64,000 nt of DNA, taken from the NCBI RefSeq assembly GCF_030580675.1, contig NZ_JAUQUB010000005.1, positions 62,001 through 126,000 of the forward strand, written 5' to 3'. This document shows positions 28,882 through 35,835 of this stretch, one piece after another. The notes under the pieces were generated by a model. It saw only the letters and a list, made by a program, of their open reading frames with translations. It did no database searches and was not told the DNA's origin. The DNA comes from Antiquaquibacter soli. Its GTDB lineage: Bacteria; Actinomycetota; Actinomycetes; Actinomycetales; Microbacteriaceae. Numbering within the stretch: the stretch's first letter is position 1; the number at the start of each line of letters is the position of its first letter. Both the position numbers and the translations under genes were made by a program.

Positions 28882-30144
28882 GTGTCAGCAGTTCTCCGCC
28901 GCGCCGCCATATCGATGCAGATCCCTTTGGCGCTGAGCGCCGACCCGGATTCGACCTGGCAAGTGGGCCCCTTCAACAACCGATGGCGTGAAGGATCTGA
29001 CCGGGAGCTATCCGGCGATCGCGTGGGCCGGAGGAAGTATCTGATTGAGGGTCTCGACGAAATCCTCTACAACAACCGCTGGCATCAGTCGAGTCCCTCA
29101 CTGTCGCTGCCGCCGGTTGCAGGGGTCACGAAGGTCAAGGCGGTCGAAGTTTGGCGGCTGCCGACGACTGGCCCGCGTCCCAACGGGATCTTGATCGTTC
29201 ACCTCTCGATCGACCCCGACGCCGACGTCCTGAGGGTCATCAACAAGGTCGTCAATCACAACCCCAGCCACGGGGGTGCCATGCGCCTGTGGGTTGACGA
29301 GATCGTCGACCCTTGGGGTCGCATCGTGTCGTCGCACCGTCGCGCGGAACACGTGTCTCTCGTGACGAGCGACTCTTCCACGATGCCCGACACGCCCCTC
29401 GTGAAGGTCTCCAAGAAGATCGACGGTCACAACCTGTGGCTTGCGAGCCTGGAGGCGTCGGGGCGGTACGGGCCGGACGTCACGATGATGCCGAACGTCG
29501 GCACCTACATCCCCATGTCGAATCGGATCCGTGGTCTTGTCGGCCGCGGGGCGATCGCTCTTGTCGGCCTGCTGCCGGACGATGGAAGCTCAAGAGGTGC
29601 GACCGGTTTTGACTACGGGGGCCTCGAGTTCTTTGCGGAAGGTCTCTACACCGACACCCTGCTCTTCGCCCGCCTCCAACGGATCATGGTCGGAGAATTG
29701 CGCGATGAGTTGGCCGAAGCGCGGAACAGCGGAACCGGCAAGCAGGCGCTCTGGCGACTCGAGCGGCGACTCGTCGACTTCCGCCGCATCTACTGGCGCA
29801 CCGATATCGCTCCGCAAGGCAGCCAAGACGACTTCCTGCGGGCGTACCAGGCCGAGAACGCGGTTCCCGCCCAGCTAGCTGAGGTTGCCGCGCAGTTGAC
29901 GGAGTACTCGGCGCAGGTTCAGCGCACGGAGCAGGAGATCACCAACGCGCTGCTGGGGCTCGTCACGGTTGTCGCCCTTCCGATCAGCTCCGCGATTGCG
30001 ATCTGGGCGGGAATCGATGAGCGCACGGTCTGCCAGCTCCTCATTGCGCTCGGGATCGCCATGGCCCTGGCCGCTGTCCTCGTCGCGACCCCGGCGGCGC
30101 GTTCGCTCCTGAAACCACTGTTTAAGAAGAAGCATGTGTCGTGA
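28882..30144 (+). CDS. Unrecognised protein with C-terminal coiled coil and two-helix membrane hairpin
   Basis: The 420-residue protein has a large soluble N-terminal part (1-300) of no recognised family, a helical, likely coiled-coil stretch (about 305-352), and two membrane helices (about 357-377 and 384-403) with a short loop between, then a basic tail (K-P-L-F-K-K-K). The topology recalls CorA-like channels but there is no G-M-N motif. A soluble sensor joined to a short membrane hairpin is also the design of many abortive-infection effectors; that is inference. GTG at 28882 after AGGAGG. It overlaps the next gene by 4 nt (GTGA). Confidence 0.6.
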   Translation: MSAVLRRAAISMQIPLALSADPDSTWQVGPFNNRWREGSDRELSGDRVGRRKYLIEGLDEILYNNRWHQSSPSLSLPPVAGVTKVKAVEVWRLPTTGPRPNGILIVHLSIDPDADVLRVINKVVNHNPSHGGAMRLWVDEIVDPWGRIVSSHRRAEHVSLVTSDSSTMPDTPLVKVSKKIDGHNLWLASLEASGRYGPDVTMMPNVGTYIPMSNRIRGLVGRGAIALVGLLPDDGSSRGATGFDYGGLEFFAEGLYTDTLLFARLQRIMVGELRDELAEARNSGTGKQALWRLERRLVDFRRIYWRTDIAPQGSQDDFLRAYQAENAVPAQLAEVAAQLTEYSAQVQRTEQEITNALLGLVTVVALPISSAIAIWAGIDERTVCQLLIALGIAMALAAVLVATPAARSLLKPLFKKKHVS

Positions 30145-30977
30145 TTGCCGCCAGATGGGAAGCACTCCGCGTCGTCAGCGGCTTGGTCGTCCTCGGTCTC
30201 CTGCCCGAGTCGCTCGGACGCGGTGGGAAGTGGCGACTCTTCGGGAGTTGGTCGATCCTCCTGCAATCGGAGGAACTCACGCGGCTTCCGCAGGACATCG
30301 ACATCCAGCTCTCCTCTGGGGGTCCGACGGCCCCGACGGTGCTGGACGAATGGCGACGATCGAGCGGGCCATTCGAACTGAGATCGGGACGAGCACGCGC
30401 GGTGACGTTCTCCGACCCGCGGACCAGTCCGAACGCTTCCTGGCAGACGGTCGACCTGCTTCACCGAGGCGAGGTCGTCGCGGAGGAGGCGATCAACTGG
30501 GTGTGGCCCGCGTCGGTCGACGATCGCGACATCGAAGCCCTCCACGCTCGGGATGATGCATGGATCGACCTGAGACTGACCCCGGCGTTCTCTGTCGCGG
30601 CTTACGCGCTTCCGGAGATCGCCGACCTCCCACTGGCCCGAGTTCGTGCCGCGAGCCGCGAAGAGTGCATCGCGCAGAAATGGACGCGGATCGCCATGAT
30701 TCGCACCGGTGCTCGTCGCCACACGCGTTGGCAGGACCTGGCCGACGTATACGACCTGGTCCTCGGGGAGTCTGCATCGCTCAATTCTTCGCGCCTCGTC
30801 GACTGGCTCAGAGAGAGAGCCGGTGCCCGGGGGCTCGGCTGGCCGATCCTGCTCTCTGAGCCTCCATCCGAATGGCTCGACGTCTGGGACTCCTACAACT
30901 TTCGATCCGGAGTCTCGCGTCCCCGTCCAGCCGACTGTACGAGAGAGTTGAACGCATTCCTGCGGGACCTCGCCTAA
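30141..30977 (+). CDS. AbiEii/AbiGii-like nucleotidyltransferase
   Basis: The 278-residue protein has a nucleotidyltransferase-fold N-terminus: F-G-S-W (34-37) and the metal-binding Q-D-I-D-I with D52 and D54, then a C-terminal E-E-C-I-A-Q-K-W-T-R-I ... R-W-Q-D-L-A-D-V-Y-D-L segment typical of AbiEii toxins. AbiEii proteins are toxins of type IV toxin-antitoxin and phage-abortive systems that modify RNA or tRNA by adding nucleotides. No AbiEi antitoxin adjoins it, unlike in classic AbiE. GTG start overlaps the stop of the membrane-hairpin gene, so translation is coupled. Confidence 0.7.
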   Translation: MIAARWEALRVVSGLVVLGLLPESLGRGGKWRLFGSWSILLQSEELTRLPQDIDIQLSSGGPTAPTVLDEWRRSSGPFELRSGRARAVTFSDPRTSPNASWQTVDLLHRGEVVAEEAINWVWPASVDDRDIEALHARDDAWIDLRLTPAFSVAAYALPEIADLPLARVRAASREECIAQKWTRIAMIRTGARRHTRWQDLADVYDLVLGESASLNSSRLVDWLRERAGARGLGWPILLSEPPSEWLDVWDSYNFRSGVSRPRPADCTRELNAFLRDLA

Positions 30978-30997
30978 AATCCGCCCAGTTGTCCCGT

Positions 30998-32350
30998 TCA
31001 GGCGTCGCGACTGAACGGGACGAGCAGTTCGTGGTACCCGCGGACCCCGAGATCTACCTTCGTCAGGACGGCGGGCCCGCCCTCCTGATGGCTGACGTTT
31101 CCGACAGCGGCGGCGAGTCTCTGCTGCGTCGGCCCCGTGACGGGTTCGCCGTAGAGGTAGCGAATCCGCTCGGGTGAACCGTCTGGCGCCAACTTGGTGA
31201 TGCAGAGTGCTGCTTCGACGCGTGCGAGCGAATCGCGGAGCGAGCGCCCAATCTTCAGTTCCACGATGCCGACCCCGATGGGGAGCACATCCTGTCTTCG
31301 CCCGAAGGCATCGAGGTCGCGAACGATCGTGCCCAGGGTTCGTGCGTGCGCAAACGCGAAGATTCCGTCTCCGCGGGCGAAGATCGGGCACTCCAATCCT
31401 TTGATAGACGCGAGGGCCTCCAAGGTGTGCTGAAGCCGTCGGGTGACGGAGAGGCGGATTCGATAGGCGTCCGCCAAGAAGTCGGCGAAGGAGATGGTTC
31501 CGCGCCTGAAGTCCTCCAGCCCGGGCAACAGCAGGCGCCTCAACCCGTCCCAGCGTCCGGGCACCCCGTCGAAAAGGCCGTGCACATCGGTTGCCAACAG
31601 GTAGTAGTCGTCCTGCGCCCGACGAGACGCGAATTCGGCGTAGAACTCGTTCTCCCTGATCAGTTTCGGGAAATGAAGGTCGCGAACGTCTTCTGTGAGG
31701 GGGGCATCCGTCAGCAGGTCGGACGCGTCACCACGCCAAGGAGGCGTCGTGAAGCACTTCACGAGATCTCGGTCGTCCTCGACGCTATCCGCGCGTGCCA
31801 GCGCCTCTTCGATCGCGCTTTCCGCGTGCCAGGACGGAAGCTTGCGCTTCCGTGTCACGGCGCTGGCGATGGATGCGATCCACCCCGCACGCTGAAGCAG
31901 ATCGGCAGCTTCGTCGGGCGCCATCGTCACCTCCAGCCGGCATCGTGTGAGTGGGCCGAGAAGGTAGGACGCGAGCTCGGTGGGCGGGCGTTCATGACTG
32001 GAGTTGAAGGGCTGCGGCTCGCTGACCGCGAACGACAACAGTGTCTTGCCGAACATCGTGTGGACGAAAGGGCCGGCACGATGCGCCTGTCCGACCTCCC
32101 GCAGGTCGCGTCGCACCTGCCCGAGCGCGAGAAACTGACTGTAGGGCCGCGACTCGGTGTGGGTCGGCACTGATTCGCTCCGGGCCTGAACCCAGACGTC
32201 GATCGTGGCGTCGCTTGGACCGTTCCGGAGATCGCGGAGGATCTCGCCGGCGAAAGCTCCGCTGTCGGGCGGATCGCCGTTTCGAAGGTATCCCGCGGTC
32301 GCCGAACGGTCCGCCACTCGATCAAGCGGCCAGTAGTTGTGTTTGACCAT
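30998..32350 (-). CDS. Palm-domain (GGDEF/CRISPR-polymerase-like) protein
   Basis: The 450-residue soluble protein has an N-terminal region of about 240 residues of unknown family and a C-terminal palm-like domain: strand with D255 (L-L-A-T-D-V-H-G-L-F), an inserted helical stretch, a second strand with D328 (F-A-R-G-D-G-I-F-A-F), a strand P-I-G-V-G-I, and a final A-A-L-C-I-T-K helix as in GGDEF domains. The two acids are 73 residues apart, longer than in GGDEF (about 43), and the GGDEF motif is degenerate, so it is unlikely to make c-di-GMP. A nucleotide cyclase or oligonucleotide synthase is suggested, not shown. ATG at 32350. It converges on the AbiEii-like gene with a 20-nt gap. Confidence 0.55.
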   Translation of the reverse strand: MVKHNYWPLDRVADRSATAGYLRNGDPPDSGAFAGEILRDLRNGPSDATIDVWVQARSESVPTHTESRPYSQFLALGQVRRDLREVGQAHRAGPFVHTMFGKTLLSFAVSEPQPFNSSHERPPTELASYLLGPLTRCRLEVTMAPDEAADLLQRAGWIASIASAVTRKRKLPSWHAESAIEEALARADSVEDDRDLVKCFTTPPWRGDASDLLTDAPLTEDVRDLHFPKLIRENEFYAEFASRRAQDDYYLLATDVHGLFDGVPGRWDGLRRLLLPGLEDFRRGTISFADFLADAYRIRLSVTRRLQHTLEALASIKGLECPIFARGDGIFAFAHARTLGTIVRDLDAFGRRQDVLPIGVGIVELKIGRSLRDSLARVEAALCITKLAPDGSPERIRYLYGEPVTGPTQQRLAAAVGNVSHQEGGPAVLTKVDLGVRGYHELLVPFSRDA

Positions 32351-32406
32351 GGCATCACGCTATCGCCGCGTCGACAGCGGCCTTCGACACCCGTCACAAT
32401 TCGAGG

Positions 32407-33165
32407 GTGGAATCTCTCGACATGTCGACTGGCTTCGGCTGGATCTCTCACGAGTACGTGCAGTCGCGCGGCGGCGCCGGCCGCATTTCGGCGCTCGCGG
32501 ATCTGATCGACCCCTACTTGTGCCGCGACGGTATCGTCGTGGAGCTCGGAACCGGCCCCGGTCAGCTCGCTGCGAGACTGACGACCGCGACCCGGAGAGT
32601 GGTCGGAGTTGACATCTCGCCCGAGATGATTCGACTGGCATCGCCGATCCTCGACGGGAATGCGGTCGAGGCGGACGTCGAGCATCTTCCTTTCGACGCG
32701 GAGACGTTCGATGGTGCGATCGCCGTATGGGTTCTCAACCACGTGGCAGATCCTCGTCGGGCCCTTTCGGAGGCGAGACGCGTTCTTCGCCCCGGCGCGC
32801 GGATGTTCTACCTGTCCGGTATCCCCTCGCATCCGGAGTGGGACGTCATCGGCAGTCTCCTTCAGCGGCTCGACGTCGTCAGAGCGGATCGCGTCGAGCG
32901 CGAGACGGCGATCGTGTCTCTCGCGGAGTCGTGCGGGTTCCGTGTGGTGACCGCCGGTGACATGGTGGTGAAGTTCTCCCAGCGACCCGACGGAATGGCT
33001 GATCGAATCGCCACTCGCTCGTACGGTCACCTTCGAGACCTTGACGAAGAAACGTGGGCGACGATCGTGCAACCGGTCGTCGATGAACTGCGTCGAATGG
33101 ATGACCATGACCGTCATCGCAACCGGCAGAACATTCACGCATTCGCCGTCTTCGAGAGGATGTGA
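32407..33165 (+). CDS. Class I SAM-dependent methyltransferase
   Basis: The 252-residue protein has a Rossmann methyltransferase core: motif I V-V-E-L-G-T-G-P-G-Q-L, acidic V-D-I-S, and motif IV A-V-W-V-L-N-H-V-A-D-P. It resembles UbiE/small-molecule methyltransferases; the substrate is unknown. GTG at 32407 is used (ATG four codons later is an alternative). It is divergent from the palm-domain gene with only 56 bp between, and is followed after 9 nt by the HAD phosphatase gene. Confidence 0.75.
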   Translation: MESLDMSTGFGWISHEYVQSRGGAGRISALADLIDPYLCRDGIVVELGTGPGQLAARLTTATRRVVGVDISPEMIRLASPILDGNAVEADVEHLPFDAETFDGAIAVWVLNHVADPRRALSEARRVLRPGARMFYLSGIPSHPEWDVIGSLLQRLDVVRADRVERETAIVSLAESCGFRVVTAGDMVVKFSQRPDGMADRIATRSYGHLRDLDEETWATIVQPVVDELRRMDDHDRHRNRQNIHAFAVFERM

Positions 33166-33174
33166 TCCGCGGTC

Positions 33175-33756
33175 ATGGACGTGCCGCTCTCCTCGCCGGG
33201 TCCCGGACGACTCTCCGCCGCGGACTTTCATTCGTGGTCGACGATCGCGACCTGCGTGCTGGCGGCATCTCATCGGCTTACCCGAGGTTCCCGGCCCGTC
33301 GTCGCAGACCTGGACGGGACGCTCACCGATCCGGGACATCGACGCCACCACCTCGCGTCGAGCATCCCCGATTGGCTCGCATTCAGCCTTGCGGCGAAGA
33401 ACGACCCGCCACTCCTCCCTGAGATCGAGTGGCTCGACAGCCACAGCGCCGAGCGGCCGGTGGTGATAGTCAGCGGTCGCCCGTCGATCGCCATGCAACT
33501 GACCCAATCCTGGCTCGAGCGACACGAAGTCCGGTGGGACGCCATCGTCCTGCGCCCTCCGGGCGACACTGTGCGCGGTCTCGAGCACAAGATGCGTGTT
33601 CTGACCGCACTCAGCGAACTGGGGATCGAACCGGAGTTCGCGTTTGACGATTCGTCCGAAGCCCGAGACGCCTATGAGGCAAGAGGTGTCGAGTGCCGAA
33701 CCCTGCCGGGGACCACGTCGCCCTCATTCGCGTCGAACAGTACACCCGACCTTTGA
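33175..33756 (+). CDS. HAD-superfamily phosphatase, Pnkp 3'-phosphatase type
   Basis: The 193-residue protein has the HAD motif D-L-D-G-T-L with D45 and D47, then V-S-G-R-P (motif II), L-R-P-P-G-D with E-H-K (motif III) and F-D-D-S (motif IV). The order W-L-x-R-H ... V-L-R-P-P-G-D-T ... K matches the 3'-phosphatase domain of T4 polynucleotide kinase. That family repairs RNA or DNA ends; acting on nucleotide ends here would fit beside an NTase, but this is inference. The kinase domain is absent. Confidence 0.7.
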   Translation: MDVPLSSPGPGRLSAADFHSWSTIATCVLAASHRLTRGSRPVVADLDGTLTDPGHRRHHLASSIPDWLAFSLAAKNDPPLLPEIEWLDSHSAERPVVIVSGRPSIAMQLTQSWLERHEVRWDAIVLRPPGDTVRGLEHKMRVLTALSELGIEPEFAFDDSSEARDAYEARGVECRTLPGTTSPSFASNSTPDL

Positions 33757-33810
33757 ATGGGCGGTGATGGGAAAACGTCAGTCGCGTCCGCGAACTGATC
33801 GGTACATTTG

Positions 33811-33838
33811 GGGTTGGAAGGTCACTCCAGGGGCACCG
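33811..33838 (+). repeat. Decayed copy of the tRNA-Arg 3' end (candidate right att site)
   Basis: gggttgg and ctccaggggcac match the tRNA 3' part with a short deletion between them; ctccaggggcaccg (33825-33838) is identical to 27475-27488. It marks the right boundary of the accessory segment. Confidence 0.55.
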
Positions 33839-33878
33839 AGGCCGCAGTCGAGTTCTTCGCCCGTCCCCTGTGGATCGT

Positions 33879-34655
33879 CTAGGCGTTGACAGCGGCCATG
33901 AATGCGCGAGTCAGCGCGTTCCAGAGGTCGCTGCTCACTCGCTCGTATTCGTCGGAGTCACCCTGGACAGAGTCGTTCCACGACCCCATCCCCCCGAAAA
34001 TCCAACCGTGAGTGGCCGCCGCGAGGAGCTGATGGCGATCCAAAGGCAACGAACCCTGGGGCACCATTTCGGGGTAGTAGGCGCATTCGGGACTCTCCGC
34101 TGAAAGCTGCGACCGCGCCCGCTGCATCACGGTCGCCCACCCGGACTCTCCGCTCCGCGCCGCGAAGTCTCCGAGCGCCTGCAATGCGGTGTCGAGTTCG
34201 ACGGCGCTCAGGCGGACGTCTGGAGCGGGGGCGGCGAGGGTCGTCCACTCTCCGGTCACGGTGACTCGCCAGATCCGGCGATCGGGGGCCGATGGGTTGG
34301 CGACCTCCCAGCGCGCCCTCCAGAGCACGGGTCGAACTCCCACCGACACCAGTCCCCAGTCGTTGCCGTTGGCGAACGCTGAGGCGAGCCACGGTGACAT
34401 ACCGCCTGCCGCCGTGTTGAGGGTCAGGCGAACGTGCTGGGCGCCAGTATCTCGGACGGCGTCGAACCAGCCGCCGGTGCCCTCCGGCGCCCGATCGACC
34501 CGACCGAGGCCCGAGGTGACGGTCGAGAACTCCCCGATGAACTTGAACGTGTCGTCGATCCACAGCAGATCGACGGCTGGCGGCTTCGCATCCGCCGCCA
34601 GCCATTGGTTCGCGCGCAGGGCGAGATCGATCAGCATTGCGAGTCCGCCGTTCAC
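33879..34655 (-). CDS. Hypothetical protein, 258 residues
   Basis: A soluble protein of no recognised family. It is rich in Trp and in beta-strand-like stretches and has no signal peptide or membrane helix. It lies just outside the candidate right att site. The frame opens with GTG at 34655; an internal ATG is another possible start. No operon partner is close. Confidence 0.65.
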   Translation of the reverse strand: MNGGLAMLIDLALRANQWLAADAKPPAVDLLWIDDTFKFIGEFSTVTSGLGRVDRAPEGTGGWFDAVRDTGAQHVRLTLNTAAGGMSPWLASAFANGNDWGLVSVGVRPVLWRARWEVANPSAPDRRIWRVTVTGEWTTLAAPAPDVRLSAVELDTALQALGDFAARSGESGWATVMQRARSQLSAESPECAYYPEMVPQGSLPLDRHQLLAAATHGWIFGGMGSWNDSVQGDSDEYERVSSDLWNALTRAFMAAVNA

Positions 34656-34710
34656 ACGGCCACCCTATCCGGCTGATGCGGGCCGCCTTTACTGTCGTAA
34701 TGGACACTAA

Positions 34711-34733
34711 TATGATACTGTCCTATAGGACGG
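34711..34733 (+). promoter_or_regulatory. -10 box and CTGTC-N6-GACGG operator for the SnoaL gene
   Basis: TATGAT (34711-34716) is a good -10. It is followed by CTGTC-ctatag-GACGG (34718-34733), which contains the perfect palindrome GTCCTATAGGAC (34720-34731). The same CTGTC-N6-GACRG pattern occurs at the marR promoter, at the same place relative to -10. Confidence 0.7.
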
Positions 34734-34793
34734 TTTCTGAGTAGTGCACTCCGCGCTGACTTGTCGAGAGATCGTGCGGAATAGAGGAACGAC

Positions 34794-35156
34794 ATGAGCA
34801 AGCAATTGACGAGCGCCGAGCTCCCGGCAGCCGTGCACGGGTTCGTCGACGGATGGCAAGGGCGTAAGCCCGACGGGGTCGAGGCGCTCTTTGCCGAGAA
34901 CGCCGTCGTATCCGACGAAGGGCACACCTACCGCGGACGCACCGAGATCCGTGGGTGGATCGACGGTGCGATCGGCCTCTACTCGACCACCCTTACCTTT
35001 CTTCGTGCCCGCGAGGTGGACGGAATGGTGGGTGCGTCGTACCGACTGGAGGGAGACTTCCCGGGCGGCGTGGTGGAGCTGGAGTACCAGTTCCACCTGG
35101 ACGATGACGGGCGGGTCATCCAGCTCGACTTCGCGCCGGCGTCGGAATCGGTCTAG
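34794..35156 (+). CDS. SnoaL-like (NTF2-fold) protein
   Basis: The 120-residue protein has the NTF2/SnoaL layout (F-V-D-G-W-Q-x-x-x-x-D-G-V-E-A-L-F-A-E-N-A at the N-terminus, then R-G-R-T-E-I-R-G-W). The fold serves as a small-ligand pocket, isomerase or binding protein; the ligand is unknown. AGAGGA precedes the ATG. It converges on the MarR gene and shares an operator with it, so it is the likely target of that regulator. Confidence 0.85.
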   Translation: MSKQLTSAELPAAVHGFVDGWQGRKPDGVEALFAENAVVSDEGHTYRGRTEIRGWIDGAIGLYSTTLTFLRAREVDGMVGASYRLEGDFPGGVVELEYQFHLDDDGRVIQLDFAPASESV

Positions 35157-35170
35157 CGACCGCGAACGAT

Positions 35171-35203
35171 ACGAGGGGGCTGCCGGGGAGGCGGCCCCCT
35201 CGT
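35171..35203. terminator. Bidirectional terminator, SnoaL / MarR genes
   Basis: acgagggggctgc and gcggccccctcgt pair at 12 of 13 positions between convergent genes. Confidence 0.8.
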
Positions 35204-35219
35204 CGTTGACGGAGGGGTT

Positions 35220-35747
35220 CTACGCCTCCAGTGGGCGCAGCCCGCGTTCCAGCATCGCGTCTGCCGCGCTGATCGCATCGCTGACGAACCGGCGCGTGAG
35301 CGAGGTGTAGAGCTCCACGTCCTCTCGCGACCACTGCTCGAGCACCTCGTTGATCATTCGATCGCCGAGCTCGTAGACGCCTCGGGCTGCGGTCTCGCCT
35401 TCCTCGGTCAGGGCGATCAAGGTTGCCCGGCGATCCGTTGGGTCTGTCGAGCGAACCACGAGGCCGGCCTCCTCGAGTCGCCCCACGATCTTGCTGACGT
35501 GGGATGCGCCGGTCCCGAGGACCTCCGACATCGCGGTAGGGCGCATGGGACCCCAGGCCAGGAGATGCCGAAGCGCGGCGTGCGACTGCTGGTCGACTGC
35601 TCCGCCCGTCTTGGCGAGAATCTGACCCTGTACGGCCGGTGAGTCCCACAACAGGATGAGGGCGCTCAGGTTCGCGAGGAGCTCCGAGCGGTAGGGGAAG
35701 TCCGCCGCAATCCGACGTGACGCCTCGGGCCTGTCGCTCGTGCTCAT
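35220..35747 (-). CDS. MarR-family transcriptional regulator
   Basis: The 175-residue protein has a winged-helix core (R-P-T-A-M-S-E-V-L-G-T-G-A-S-H-V-S-K-I-V recognition region, then T-D-P-T-D-R-R-A-T wing), the usual MarR dimer layout. The frame begins at an ATG at 35747. Probably represses itself and the SnoaL gene through the shared CTGTC-N6-GACRG sites. The inducing ligand is unknown. Confidence 0.92.
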   Translation of the reverse strand: MSTSDRPEASRRIAADFPYRSELLANLSALILLWDSPAVQGQILAKTGGAVDQQSHAALRHLLAWGPMRPTAMSEVLGTGASHVSKIVGRLEEAGLVVRSTDPTDRRATLIALTEEGETAARGVYELGDRMINEVLEQWSREDVELYTSLTRRFVSDAISAADAMLERGLRPLEA

Positions 35748-35763
35748 GACCCCGAGTGTAATC

Positions 35764-35783
35764 CTGTCGTTTCAGACAGCATA
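35764..35783 (-). promoter_or_regulatory. -10 box and CTGTC-N6-GACAG operator of the marR gene
   Basis: On the minus strand TATGCT (35783-35778) runs into CTGTCtgaaacGACAG. The same motif and spacing occur at 34718-34733, so one MarR dimer species could bind both. Confidence 0.65.
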
Positions 35784-35785
35784 TG

Positions 35786-35819
35786 GAGGGGTCCCGCGGG
35801 TCGTCCCGCGGGGCCCCTC
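35786..35819 (-). terminator. Terminator after the beta-helix gene
   Basis: Arms of 15 bp (gaggggtcccgcggg and cccgcggggcccctc, one G-T pair) around a 4-nt loop, downstream of the minus-strand gene's stop. Confidence 0.8.
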
Positions 35820-35835
35820 TTTCGTCTGGCCAGGC

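Larger units (their letters stand above)
27301..33838. mobile_element. Candidate tRNA-Arg genomic island without a visible integrase
   Basis: The segment lies between the tRNA-Arg 3' end and a decayed copy of the same 3' end near 33811-33838 (gggttgg... ctccaggggcac, sharing ctccaggggcaccg with copy 2). It holds six genes of accessory character, absent from the usual neighbourhood families seen on either side, with visibly less third-position GC bias. The first 934 bp (27301-28234) hold no convincing gene, only repeats and a TAGTCT -10 candidate at 28161-28166; this may be where an integrase was lost. GC content was not computed. Confidence 0.6.

Noticed and set aside
30998-32350. Reverse transcriptase or class III adenylate cyclase
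   Set aside because: No Y-A-D-D motif; the order of strands and the A-A-L-x-x-T-K end fit GGDEF/mCpol better than class III cyclases.
33811-33838. Possible tRNA at the right end of the island
   Set aside because: Only a decayed 3' fragment with a deletion; not a functional tRNA.
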